From Marasmius tenuissimus (taxonomy: Eukaryota; Basidiomycota; Agaricomycetes; Agaricales; Marasmiaceae): a DNA stretch of 64,000 nt. Made by a program: the position numbers and the translations under genes. Below the pieces are notes generated by a model. That model was not told where the DNA came from. It searched no databases and worked only from the letters and a program-made list of their open reading frames with translations. Of the stretch, positions 23,901 to 36,863 are shown piece after piece. Numbering within the stretch: the first letter of the stretch is position 1; every line of letters begins with the position of its first letter. The stretch is taken from assembly GCA_029532415.1 (NCBI GenBank), contig JAQOTA010000047.1, forward strand, positions 2,728,001 to 2,792,000, read 5' to 3'.

Positions 23901-25894
23901 GAGCCCGAGGGAGTCTGGAGTCTGGACACTCTTTGTGCTATTCGTGAGTTATCTTCCATTCGTTATTCGTGAACACCTTCAACTCACTCAGTTAGAGTAG
24001 CGATTCCAGAATCCATAGCTGTGATCAAAAACTGGAAAAGCTTGAATCTTCGGTACTACACCCATTTCTATGGCTACCTTCCGTGTCGGCTGTTCCCCTC
24101 ACCTTAACTTCCATGTTAATTGGGAATCTCAGGTCGCTGTCTATTGATGCATTTCACTCAGCTTCGCCTGATTTTGACCAGGGGATCTTTCTTCGCCTTC
24201 GGAAATGGAACTCGTCGCCCGTCTCCACCTGTTCACCAATAACTGTATCCCTCCCAAATTGCTTGCGTCCCTGGCTTACATCCCTAGAGCACACGGGGGT
24301 ACTCGGTTCCTCCGCCCCCGGGTGATCTTTCGGACTATGAAATGGACAAATTTGCGCTTGGTGGCCTTCGCCCCCCTCGATAGGTTTGAGTTATCGATAT
24401 TCAAGATGGCATCAACGCTTCTTGAAGGTATCCGAATCACCTACCCCTCTCGCTGTTCGTCGAGAACGGACTAACTTTATCTCAACGTTTATAGGCGTGT
24501 GAACCTCGAGGCCAAAGATTTTGGCTGAGACCGATACTTTCTATTAGGTCTCCTACGCAAGTTGGAGGATCTACGTTCACCCCAAACCAGCTTCAGAATC
24601 AGAACTCCGACGTTCCTCGTTCCACCACACTCCGTTAAGTTGGCGCTGTCCTTTATCTCACAGGTACGCACGCTGACGTTGTCTTCCGAGTTTCAGTTCA
24701 TTCAATCCATAATCGTGTCGGTTTTCCCATTGTCGCTGAGCCCGGCGCTAGTACGGACTCTGGCACCTCTTGTCAGAGTCGAAACCTCAGAAAAATTAAC
24801 CACCTTCTCAATTCTGAGACTCGATGCTCGTAAGGGGCACACTGCAGAGAAATCCTTGTGAGTCATTTGATGTGCATGGCCGGTTCTGAGAATTTACTGA
24901 CTGATTGACACTCAGATAAAAGACAATTTCACCAATGTCCAATTCGTTTGATTCGACATACAGCAAAAACAACCCGTCCCCGTCGTTCACCGTGGCAGCT
25001 CCAAGTCACGAGCCAAACGGGAACGGGGACGAGGCCACTTGGCTATAATTTCGCTGAATTCGAGCAGTAAGCCATTCAAAGCATTCCGAGCTTGGTCTCA
25101 CGCTGGGATTATATTTTGCCACCTTCACGGCCACACCATACTTTCTACCGTGTGAGATTCCGATATGATGGAGCATTCTCAGAGGTATTTTACGTGCGGG
25201 AATTTGTCAACTTGGCCGAACGGTTCAGAGCTTTGGAGCGTGGTTAATAGCGCTACAATCAACCGTGCGGAGCCTTTCAAGAGGAGGACCGGGTTGTTGA
25301 GCGCCGAGTCGGAGAGAAGACTGAGGCATTCTGGTCGAAGAATCTCGGAGGTCTCTTTCAATAGACGAAGGTTGGGTACACTTTCCTTCTGTAGGGTTCT
25401 TTGTATGATACTGCAAATTTTAAATTAAACATTGGGAATCTCGTCGTGGTGTGCTTGGCTAGTATGACTGTGGGGTGAATCATGGTGGAACTAGCTTGAG
25501 CAGTGATCCACTGAAGATCACGATTATAATTCCGGACTTGAAGGTTTGCAAGAACCCACGGAAAGCGTCTCCGATCGAGTATATTGGAAAGTTTGAGTAA
25601 GATACTTTGACACTTTCCTTATTCCCGGGCTCGAAAGAAATGTAGAGAATAATGCATATGTGAATACATTCAAAATCGATTTAAACCTGTACAATGGGAC
25701 GAATAACTGTATACCGACCATTGTATAACGATGGTGAGTGTAAATAAACAGTAAATAGCACAAATATTCATATTGGTCTTTGATGTAGCTCGGATGTATA
25801 TATACGAGAATGGTTGATAGCATGAATTCCGTGAGTACGAGTGCAAGAGATCGAAATATTTTCCATATATGTCGCAGAAGACCAAGAGGTCAAA
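20995..25894. other. 4.9-kb stretch without an intact gene
   Basis: Short ORFs on both strands. Around 22280 a G-run is followed by TGACAGCGACGCCCCC, which could be a polypurine tract and LTR edge, but no second LTR or Pol sequence was found. 22900-23050 is purine-rich with repeated AGTAGAATG units. 23600-24900 on the plus strand has several intron-like GTGAGT...CACTCAG segments between short frames, like a decayed multi-exon gene. The region ends in the 3' flank of copy B. Confidence 0.35.
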
Positions 25895-28342
25895 TCAAAG
25901 CAACCTATTAGCCTTATCATCCTCTTGCTGGGCCAAAGTGATCGAGGCTGCTACCTCATTCGTTCCATCCAGGCAGCGTTGGTTGCGTTGTGATGTTGGA
26001 GGCCTATTGACAGGGATTAACGACCAAAGTGCTCCAGTCGTTGTGTTGTCGCTGAGTGAGGATGATAGGACCCCTACCGAACTACGAGGAGGACAAGATG
26101 TGTTCAGCCCCCGAGATATGAAGGAGATAGGCGTAAAAGATCGGCTTGATAGCAGGTCTCTTACTGAACGTGGTGTAACGGGAGACAAAGCCTGAACATT
26201 CGACGAGGGTTCGCGGCTGCAGGTAGTGTCGCTTGTGTGACGGTGAGCCTAAGCACTTTTGTGAGAGGACATGATGCAATTATAAATTAACTAACGGACC
26301 TGATCAGAGCGATCGGGAGTTTCCATCCTGACATGACTCTCTTGCCGTTTGTAAGCAACGGCATGGTGCGAGTGGGTAATGAAGTTGTTATCCGTGAGGT
26401 GGAGCTGACCACTGGGAGATACTAGGTCTGGCGTGTCCGATGGGCCTTCTGGGTCAGCGCTAGTGACGGATGTGCCGGGGTCAGTGCGGATTGTGGATGA
26501 ACCAGAGCTTCGATCTATACGGAGGTGAGAGAGTGAGGAAGAAGTAAGAGTTTGGCCGCACCTTCGTCAACCTCCCCGAACCGATCGTCGTCATTCAGAG
26601 GTTGGAAGATGTTTTTGTTGTAACCGAGATGTCGCGCAAAGTCGGTGGTTGTTGGGTCGAAACCTCGAAGGGACTGGTATTGATGAATCAGTTGGTGGAT
26701 GCTGGTGGGCCACGAGAATGAATAGTAAAGCCCGTATTCAACTCTCAGCTCGACAGGCAGGCCGAGGTTGCAACACAGCTCAGGTGGGAGCTGAGAGTGG
26801 CCGTCTTGGTGGAAAGACCAGTGGTGGGTGGAAGATGTTTTACCTTCCTTGAAGTGGGGGGGAGGTGGATAGACAAAAAGGAAGATTGGTTGCTGTTGTC
26901 GCCGTTGGCATTTGGGAGGGGATTCATCGAGGTAGCCGTCCAACCACGCGAAATGATAGGTGAGTGCTGGGTGATGTTTAGCAAGTGGAAGGGGGAAAAT
27001 GAAATGAGAACGCACTAAACCCCTCCTGATCATCCTCCAACAAAACCCCTCGATCATGGAAAACACTCCACACTTGCGAAAGCCAGGCCTTGTCCGCGTC
27101 CTCATTCAACCTCAACCAAACCCATCCGTCTCCATCGAGTCGGAATCTACTCATGGATTTTAGACAGAGTGGCCTGTGATTTGTGAGAAACCCACCTTGT
27201 CCACCCACTCTGCAGACATGTCTGCTCTACAAGATTGTCCTCAAGACTCTCCCAGACATTATTTGCGACGGCGATGGGGGTTTCGGTTCGAGTTGAAAAG
27301 ACGGTCGGCCGATCGACCCATTCAGGCACGACTTCGCGATTCCTAGCGTATACCATTGCGCTCATAAACGCGTCATCGGCTTCCTTCGACTTGTGACTCG
27401 CCAAGAAGCGCACGAGTACCTCTTCCTGGAGAAGTTCGGCGGTTGGAGGTATGTCCTTGATTGCCCACCCAATCCAAGTGAGACGTGAATATGGCCCCTT
27501 CGGACCACGGCAGATTACTCCTCTGCTAGAATCAATCCACAACTCCTCATTGTCACACCCCCATTGTGTCTATGAATGTATTATTAACTCATTTGCCTAT
27601 GATACAATAGCTACTTACACGCAAACTCTCGAGATACCTCTGACCTGAATACCCCACCTTTCCGATGAATTGTGCAAGTGGTATGAGGTCTAGACAGAAC
27701 TATCAAATCAACCTTGGAAAGCACCAATGAAGCTTACTGTGCCAAAGAACCATCGACGGAATCGTTCCGTTGGCAATTGCATACACCTGGGAAGCCTCAG
27801 TGGACCTGAAAGATCTCTGTCATCCGAGTAATCTTTGGGTTTTTCTCGACGTACAGTATCCTTGAAAGCTTGAGAAATTCCTCCGTGAACGCCTAATGGT
27901 ACGAGTGAGGCCAAAGTTGGGACCGAACAAAATGAAATACAGGACTTACCTTCTGTGCATCCCGCCCACTATAAGATACCGTTGTAAACTCACCCTCCAC
28001 CCCCGCAACCTTTGCCGTACAAATTGTCTTTGTCGCCTCGAGAAGGCACCGACACTTTTCCCATGACCAATGACGATGACATCCAAAACAATGACGAGTC
28101 TGGCAAATGTCCAAAAGTCTGCAGATGTCACCGCGCGTGAGGTTTCGGAACTATACAGAGTCAGATTTCTGCATAACTTCTCATGCAAGAGACGCAAGAC
28201 CCACATCGTCAAACTCTGTAAGCTTCCTCTCCGCTTGTTGGATAATTTGGTTATAGTGATTGTGTTGGTCGCCTCGAACACTGTTGAAGGTCCCGCCGCC
28301 GATGGAGACACCTTGTGCCTTATAGAAGAAAGACTGGGACAT
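25895..28342 (-). CDS. GDQ-motif family protein, copy B (10 exons, 665 aa), function unknown
   Basis: Exons are 28342-28205, 28150-27950, 27892-27855, 27805-27738, 27689-27619, 27569-27196, 27149-27016, 26966-26562, 26514-26300 and 26248-25895, exactly 666 codons. Exons 3-7 (38, 68, 71, 374, 134 nt) equal those of copy A in length, so the two are clear duplicates. The N-terminal motif is SIGGGTFNSVRGDQHN at residues 13-28. Exon 2 has a Cys/His-rich stretch (CQTRHCFGCHRH...CRC...C) followed by GVEGEFTTVSYSGRDAQK. Central blocks match copy A (LLQEEVLVRFLASHKSKEAD, IAVANNVWESL, FDPTTTDFARHLGYN). The Ser/Thr-rich C-terminal exon aligns with that of copy A. No lesion is seen. No catalytic signature, transmembrane helix or signal peptide is visible. 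Confidence 0.85.
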
Positions 28343-31300
28343 TGCGCAGTTTGTGGAAGGATGTGGGGAGGGGGAAGGGGAGGGGGACAAGGAGTGAGGG
28401 AGACAAGCCTGTACATGTAGGCAGCCCTAGCCATACACGCCCGTTCCTCGTGTTAGTCCCAAGCAATCAGAACACCGCTCGAGACCTGATCAGATTTTAC
28501 AGCAAGGGCCATATCCGCCGGAAATGAACCCAAAATTACATTGTTGTGGAGTGCTGACACTGTAGATCTAGAACAAGACAAACGACCACTCACTGTGATG
28601 ATACATGCCAGAAACACGCCTGTTCCTCGAGCTCTTCGGACTAACACATAATCATAGAAAACTACTACTTCTGGCCTTTTGAACCCCACGACGACCGTGA
28701 AGGATGTGGTCCTGCGAGGGCCATCGACTCAAGTAAGTAATAAGCCGGTCAGCCCAGCTCAACCACGACTCAAAGTGATCGAGTTATTTACATTCAATGT
28801 GATACCCATCGATTGACCGATTATTTTTGCGGCAATGGACGAAAAGCGCCGGAATACGAACCGATCTGGGGGTTGGCCGTATGGATTAGGGTGATAGCGC
28901 CGATAGGAGAATATATGGGCGCGAATCACAGAACGTCCGTTCATTTACCCACAGCAAAATTCCCTCGTTCCGGGAACCAAAAGACCGTACGTCGAACACG
29001 TTCCTTATCTGTCAATTCCATCCGTCGATCGATGTACAGTGTAGTGGTCGTTTGAGGTCAGCCGTGAGTACGGCAAGAACGAAAGAAGGGAGTGCGCGCA
29101 TGAAGTTTAAGATGCACCTTAATCGTCAATACAGCCTAACATACTCTCTCAACCCTGGATTTCTCCCAAACCTTTGGGTTCCCCGAGAATAACTCCATGT
29201 CTCGAGTCATGGGCTAGCTGTAATGAAACACTTGTGGCATGTACCCGATCAGGTTTGCGAATTCCTTCTGATGCACAGTTCTGCATGACTTTGGGCATAA
29301 CACGCCAGATTCTCGTTTTCAGTCAACGGTTCAACGTATTTCGGGCGTCATGTCAAACCGTGTCATGCTGTGCATGTGTGGGTAGGCCGGAGAAAAGTTA
29401 AGAGTCAAGAGATCACTTCCAAAGGTCTCGAAATTATTAGAAATGCCCATCGAGAGATATTACTACCCAGAGACAAAGATAAAATCCAGATGAAGATTCC
29501 AGGACTCACGCGAACCCTAAAGCCCAGCAGATTTTCGTGTCCCAAATCGTACCAAAGTTCTCCCTAGTCTGGGTAAGACATCCATGAAGGATATAGAAAG
29601 GTACTTTGAGCGTCTATTCGGAGATTGAAGAGGCATCCGAGACTTGTTGTCTCGGGGAATACAGACAGGCGTCGATGTCGATAGTGGTAATATGGCGGAT
29701 ATGGATAAAGCAGGAGAATTGTGGTGGAAGTCGAGGAGAAAGAATTGTTGAGATTGAATTCCGGGGAACTCCGAAATATCAGGACCGAGTCTCGTCGATT
29801 GGCCCTGCGTATTCTTGCACCTCAACTACCACTGTCCTGAGCGCTGGGGTCATGGACACTACGTCTTTCAGTAGCAAGCCTTCATATTCCTGCAAGTAAA
29901 GGTGGACTGGGTAGCCGGCATTCTAAGAACCAATCTATTGCTTGTAGGAGCTCTTGCTCGGCATTATACCTTCAATCACACTCTAAGTGGATGGAAAGTT
30001 CTACCGTCATCATGGGGTACTCCCGAATGTTAGGCTTCAAGCCCCTTTGAGCGCAGAAAACTCAGCAATCCGGTCAAAACTTGGCCCAATCAAAGTACAG
30101 CTTTCGAAGATAACGGTTCTGCTGAGGCGACCAGACTACCGAAAATCACGCAGCTCGTTATGGTTTGGAGCTGAATTAATCAACCAGACGCAGGAGAGTC
30201 ATCCGAATTATAAACGGGATCGCCATACCGGGCAGTCTGTTGTTGATAACACGCTTGATCGAGGTTGAACATCTCAAAGTACTAGAAACCTCGCTTATCA
30301 GCCCGCCCTGAGAATCTCCAGTGTTTTATTGACCCGCCTGCAGGATGTGGGTGCACGTTTTACTTCCTATGCGCGCCATTTAGTCATAAAACTCCTAGTT
30401 TCAGCCCAAACTGAACTCATGAGCGTTACCATCACACCGAATCTGTGTAGTTGAACTTCATACAATTTCGGTCTTTGATTATTGAAGACAAAGAGTGGCT
30501 AGCGAACAGGTCCATTGCTTTGAGCACGATGTTCCGAATCGTCGCTTGTAGCTCCAAACTCACGGGAACAATGATGACTGGCTTAATACACAGAAATCAA
30601 AGTAATTGTACCAGAGTGAGTACCCTCTACAAATTTTAATCTCTCTTCAAACCTTCAAGTCGTGTCTAGGTCCCTACCTTCCTGTTTTCCGCGAGTTCAG
30701 TCCAATCTTCGAGTAGTTGAGAGTCCAGCCCGAACGATAGCATGGCCTTTGGTGGTGTGGTCCAAGATGCGTAGGGCAATGCCGGAAGAGCTTGAATATG
30801 TCTCGAGCCGCTTATGTACCTCTCCGTGCCTTTTCCAGCCAAGCCCCACGTCGATTCATCTCCACAGCTAAGATCATGTCGGTTTCATCTGAGAAGCCAG
30901 GTTTTTGGGCAAACCCGAGCCGTCGGGAACGGATAACTAGACTGTATAATCCGGGTGGGGCAGTTCGAATATATGGCAATTTTCACAGGCGACAGCGATG
31001 ACCATAGAGGCCGCCGGCCTAAACATTTGACCAATCCTGCAGACAAACAGGTATTACACCCGTTCAGGATTGTAAATTGTACAAACAGCAGCCTCTCTGA
31101 TTCGACTTCTCAACTTGTTCTCCTGGTACCACCAACAGTGAGGTTTTGTCTCTTAAACTCGAAGTCCTTGCACACATCTACCTAGCGCTAACCCAAGCCC
31201 AATGACTTCTTGGATCTTCAGATTAGAAGATTTCTTTGGAAGCATCGACGCCAGGCCTTTTCCGCCCTAATGAAGGCGGTGGGCTCAATCATGACTGCCC

Positions 31301-34300
31301 CTCCTGAAGTGCCTTAATTTTGCATCGGAACACCTCTATGCATCCCCATCGTACATCTGTGAGTGGTCGGTACTTTATACAATTACCGAGGAGCTCTAGA
31401 ATCTAATCCCTTCGTGCTACTCGTGAAGTATCACCTATCTCTCAGCTATGAAGACGGTTTACTGAGCGAACTTGTTAATCATCCGACGGCTTACAATAGT
31501 TGCGAGCACGTACTTGTTAGCAACCTGGTTACTACCCGCACCAATAAAACCAGGAAGATATGTCTCGATGCGTGAACGTCCGGTACGTGCATTTTCTTCG
31601 TTACCTCCCCCTCTCCAGTCTGACTCGGATAGGCCGTTACTTTCTCCCGAGAATGAAGTTTCACGGCTTTTAATCATCATCTCCCACCCAGAGTTCAGAC
31701 CATCGATGTCCTTTCTGCTAGCAGCCATCAAGATCATACGCATCTCGTAGTCCATATAGACAGTCTACACGGATCTGGACTCTTCGCCACTGTCTCCCGA
31801 GTGCACCTTACAGTATTATCTAACAAAATTATCTATCATCAAACGAAGTTATCAACGCTCTGGAGCTTGCCCTACAGTCGGTCGATGGTTTTCTAGCTTC
31901 CACTCTTGACTACTTAGTCGACGTCTCCTCGAGAGCTGATTCAAGCTACTCTATATGCTCATCAGGGTCTCTTTTGTGTACCTGTTTGTCTCCGGGCGAT
32001 GACTTTTCGGGAGGCGTTGAAAGCGAGTTCTAGTCCGAATTGGCTCGTCTCTACTGGATTGCCATTGATCATTGGCCTATCTATCGATACCGGGATCGTC
32101 TAAACTTTCGAAGGCGACAAGAGACCTTCGGCGACAAAAGGGATAAAGCTATTCGTTACAGTCCGGAATGTAGTAAATAGTCGTTTCCCCTTTACTCACC
32201 TACACCCTTTACTGACTCACTAAGGTCAATTGGTCGTTGCTGCTTTATTACTCTCGTCTCAAATTTTCTCCATGGTGTCTCGAGCTTTCATTCATTTTCG
32301 GGACGGGATTTACCAGCCGAACGTGCAACTATCCACACCACCCGACATTTCGGTAAAACTCAATAGTCGACTCACAGGCAAGGATGCGCATCCTACCTCT
32401 GGATACTCATTATTTGCCCGCTTATCATCGAACAATGGCATGATTAAAGATGTTGATATGCATCTGCTGTCTCACCGAGAGCCCTGGCACATGAACGTAT
32501 TGAAACACTCGACAAATGCGTCGGGTTCACCGACGTCAGCGAGATGTAAAACTAGAAGATGCACGATGGCCATCGGTGAGTTACAATTTGTCATTGGATG
32601 TCAGTTTTGCAAACAAGATTGAGGACAGCCAAACATTTGTCAGAGTACCAGACTCGCCTATCTCCAACCTCCAGGTTTCCGTTGCAGTCATCATTTTCAG
32701 ATGTTGTGAAGAGCTCACAGCCTTACCCGTGTCTCACCTTCAACTTCACGGACAGGATGCAAACTCAACGTCACTTCGACGCGCGAACGACCCTAATATT
32801 GATATACAGCTTGCTGTGAGTTTGCATGCTCCCGAAATCGAAGCTAGCAACCCTTCCTTTGAGTACATCATCAACGTGAAGGTCATCGAACTGTGATTCA
32901 TCATAATTTGGGTCGTGTGCTTCGTTCATTCACAATAGTGGCCTGAATTCGTTGTATTCCTCGTACTTGATACTTACTCGAATTTACTCTGAGAAACTAT
33001 CAGACGGCGAGTTTACCCGGCCTGGATTTATAGCTGACACAAAATTCTTAGGCAGATCAAGACATGTGTCGGGTTCAGGCCATGCACTACTTGAATCCTG
33101 ACGGCGGATACAATCCACTCGTAGATCGAGAACCTTCAGACTGTTTGAATCCGTGTTGACGGCTTGAAACAATCTTTCGAACGATTTTTTGTGGGGTCAG
33201 AACTCAGAAAGCGAGATTAAGCACTCACGGAAATGATTTTCACTACAAGTCGCTGGATTTTCTCGATGTCTCTAACTACAACTCTTATCCTGACCACCGG
33301 AATCAGCCGTAACTTACCAACCCGCGACTAACCCTACTCCGGACATATTCAAGTGCAAACACACAACCTCTACTGTCTAAACTCACCTGTCCACCTCTTT
33401 CATGGCTACCCTAGCCGTCGGGCTGACAAACACACCCACCCGGTGGCTCGAGTTCGTAGTGTCAATGCTGGTGCCATGGTCAATGCTGAGATCCAACAGG
33501 ATGGTGGAGGCACTACAATGACTGCTAGGTACCTGCGGCCATGAGGATAGACATATCCGGATCCTAGAGCAAGGACGATGGTTAGCGCTCTGGCTCGTTG
33601 CTGGGTTTGAGGGATTTACTGTACGATATTCTACGTCTCTCGTTCATATTTTGCCGTTTCAAGGCAGAATCAAGTAATCCCTTCTGGTTTATGTGCGGGC
33701 AATCCACCGAAATGAACTCTTCGGAGTCAATCAAACTGTATAATAAATTTTGAATGTTTGTCCTAGAGGAATAGAACATGTAGAAAGCAACAAGATACAG
33801 CTGGTATCGGGTAGTCGACGGAATTACATATCATACAATGGAAGAATTGGATAAACTATATAGCTAGGTTTCGAGAAACGATATGAAGGATGAGGTATGA
33901 GATGTCATCGATATTCAGGGCCCGTAGTCACCTGCAACTCGACCCCGACAGCAGGATCCCTCGGCTTCGTCACTATGAGTTGCACCAACCGCTCTGCATC
34001 CCCCGTATCCCGGTATCCACAGTGCGCTTCACGCGATCGTCAACCATCCAAACAGTACACACAACTCATCGACATCGGGATCGTCCGTGCTGGTAAGCGG
34101 GCTGTCCCAATCATCGACGGCCTCTTCAAGACCCTCAGGAAAGGTGGATGGTACCATCGCCGGCCGAATGGTCGGAGAAGACTCGTAGCCGTTAGATGCA
34201 GTTATGGTAGTGTGCTGGGGAGTCCTCGGATTGAGATGATCGCCCTAGTCTCGATTCAAGACCTCCAGGCCGCCGGGCCGTGGGAGGGTCTTGTACCAAT

Positions 34301-34649
34301 GTCGGCAAAAATCTAGGCATTTGCAAAGTGAAATTTCGTTACAAAATTTGTAATAGAATCTGTACGCACTCTGCGTTTTGATCTACAAAGACTTGTTAGT
34401 AAACCACGGCTCAGTTTGCACGATGTCGAGTGGCACACACAAGCAAAAGGAAGGGGGAAAATTTTTGGGATCATGTTCTCCTTGTCAACAAGTGAATTTT
34501 CTCTCTATGAAGTTCAGCTCCCCGACAAAGCGTTGTAGTTCCAGAGATGGTCGAAGTCACTCTACAATCGCACGCCAAATGTCCTACTTTGGTATAAGCC
34601 CCTCCCACGACTGAGCTTGCCGAAGCGTGGGAGGGTTGCTTAATTGAGC
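28343..34649. other. 6.3-kb stretch between copies B and C, no intact gene recognised
   Basis: Many short ORFs on both strands, longest about 139 codons (33897-34316, plus). Around 32230-32890 two overlapping plus-strand frames (130 and 126 codons) have an unremarkable composition and may be remnants of one gene. Nothing joins into a protein I recognise. Confidence 0.35.
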
Positions 34650-36863
34650 CTAATGATCGCCCATCTCAACCCCGGAATATGAGTTGCCTTGACGATACTC
34701 GGCACCGTTGTCACGAAAAGCCTACAAGCAAGCTCTTATGTCAGTTTAACAAACCGGGAAAGCCAGTCGAGGACGTACCTGATCCAGATATCCTTGGATA
34801 TCGGTCGTTCTGAGCCCAGATCCTGTGTCGACTATCCAGCGCTGCCCGTTGGCACCGTTTCGATTTGATTCTGCTCTATATTCTGGCGACAAACTGTTGA
34901 TACTGAAACCAGCACCGACAATTGAGTTCTCCTCTGGTCCTTGCGTGGTTGATTGGTATTCTGAACCGACGCCGACGACAGATCTATCGAGATCGGCACA
35001 GTTCTCGAGGCATGCAGTGGTCTGATCTATACACAAGTGTTATCGGACGAATAATCGGTTGAGGATCCCGCCCACCTTCACAAACATCTTCGAATCGGTC
35101 GTTGTCGTGCTGAGGTTGGAAGACGTGGTGATATCCGAGGTGTTGTGCAAAGTCGGTGGTCGTTGGGTCGAAACCTCGAAGGAGTTGATAACGATGGAGG
35201 GATTTGTAGCGGTCAATAGACCAAGAGAATGATTTGAAGCCCCAATTCTGGAAGTTTAGGTCAAAAGGAAGGCCGAGGTCGTGGCATGTCTCGGGTGAGA
35301 GCTGAGGCTGGCCATCTTCGTAGAAGGACCAGTGGTGGAGGGAGGAAGTGTTTCCATCGAGGAGGTCGGGGGGAGGTGGATGGAGAAAAAGATATATTGG
35401 CTGCTGGCGTCGTTGTCGGCACTTGGATGGGGATGGATCGATGTCGCCATCCAAACACGCCTTACGATAGACGAGTTCTGGGCGAGGTTAGCTGGTGGAA
35501 GAAGGTAATGTGGAATGATGGCGCACTGAAATCCTCCCGATCATCCTCCATCGAAACCCCTCGAGCATGCAAAACACGCCCCGCTTGGGAAAGCCAGGCC
35601 TTATCCGCGCCCCAATTCCACCTCAAGTCAAGCCATCTGTCTCCATCGAGTCGGAATCTACTCATGGAATGTTAGACAGAGTAGCCTATGATTTTCTAGG
35701 AACGCACCTTGTCAATCCGTCTCCCAAACACGTCTGCTCTACGAGATTGTCCCTCAAACGCCCCCAGACGTTGTTTGCGACGGCGATGGGGGTTTTAGTC
35801 AGAGTAGAAAACACAGTCGGCCGATCGACCAGGTCAGGCACGTCCACGTCATCATGACCATCACCAATCAACCTCACAAATACATCATCAGCTTCCTTTG
35901 ACTTGAGACTTGCCAGGAACTGCAGGAAAGTCTCTTCCTGAATAAGGTTGCTGGTGGATGGCAGGCCCTTGATATCGAATACCCGTGGATGATGTAGCAT
36001 GTCGGGATGCGGCCCCTCAGGACCACGGCATATCATTCCTCTGCTAGGATCCATCCACAACTCTGTGAGTTGGCAATCCCATTGAACCTGAACTTGTGTT
36101 ATCCAACTTGGTCACTACATTTTATTGGCTACTTACATGCAAGGTACAGAGGAATGCACGCCCCATCCAGCTTAACTTGCTCGCAAAGTCCGCAAGCGGT
36201 ATAAGGTCTATCCTGAAATTGTCAATAACCCAAGTACACATCCACGGTGGAAAATCATCATCTTACCGTGCCAAAGAACCATAGATGGAATCGTTCCATC
36301 ATCAATTGCGTATATCTGAGCAAGCCCGGAAGACCTAAAGGATTGTCAACACTCAAGTACTGTTGGAGTTTGGCTCGACTTACGGTTGTCCTGATAATTG
36401 TCGAAACTCCCTCTCGAATGCCTTTTGGTACAATATATTTTGGCTGCAATTCAACGGAAATAGCATGCTCGACTTACCCGCCGTGCATTTCGTCCGACAT
36501 AAGAAACCGCCGTAAACTCACCCCCCACCCCGATCAACTTTGCGGTACAAACTGTCTTGACCACTTCCTGTGGGCACTGGCATTCCTCCCCCCGTCGATA
36601 ATGAACTTCACATCGACTAAGAACCTGACAGACATCTCGAAGCCGACATATGTGGCCTCGCTTGACATTTTCGAACTGTTTGCAGGGTCAAATCCATGTT
36701 TGCTTTACAAATGACAACGGCTCACATCGTTGAAAATAGCACGCTTCTTCTTTCCTTGTCGGGTAACTTGATGATGGTGTATGTGCTGGTCACCAAGGAC
36801 GTTACTGAAGTTCCCCCCGGTGATAGAGGTCCCTTGTGCGTTGTAGAAGAAGGATTGAGACAT
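34650..36863 (-). CDS. GDQ-motif family protein, copy C (10 exons, 582 aa), function unknown
   Basis: Exons are 36863-36726, 36675-36478, 36421-36384, 36334-36267, 36207-36137, 36087-35708, 35660-35527, 35477-35076, 35026-34779 and 34721-34650, exactly 583 codons. Exons 1, 3, 4, 5 and 7 have the same length as in copy B. The N-terminal motif is SITGGNFSNVLGDQH at residues 13-27. Exon 2 has the Cys pattern CQVLSRC...CQC...C then GVGGEFTAVSYVGRNARR. Central blocks are conserved (MICRGPEGP, FLQFLASLKSKEADDVF, IAVANNVWGRL, GFDPTTTDFAQHLGYH). The last exon is only 72 nt and ends EMGDH, so this copy lacks the long Ser/Thr-rich tail of A and B. It is otherwise intact and is the most diverged of the three. 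Confidence 0.85.

Noticed and set aside
33897..34316. 139-codon plus-strand ORF upstream of copy C's 3' end.
   Set aside because: No motif, unremarkable composition, and no splice partners; the opposite strand is equally open in places.
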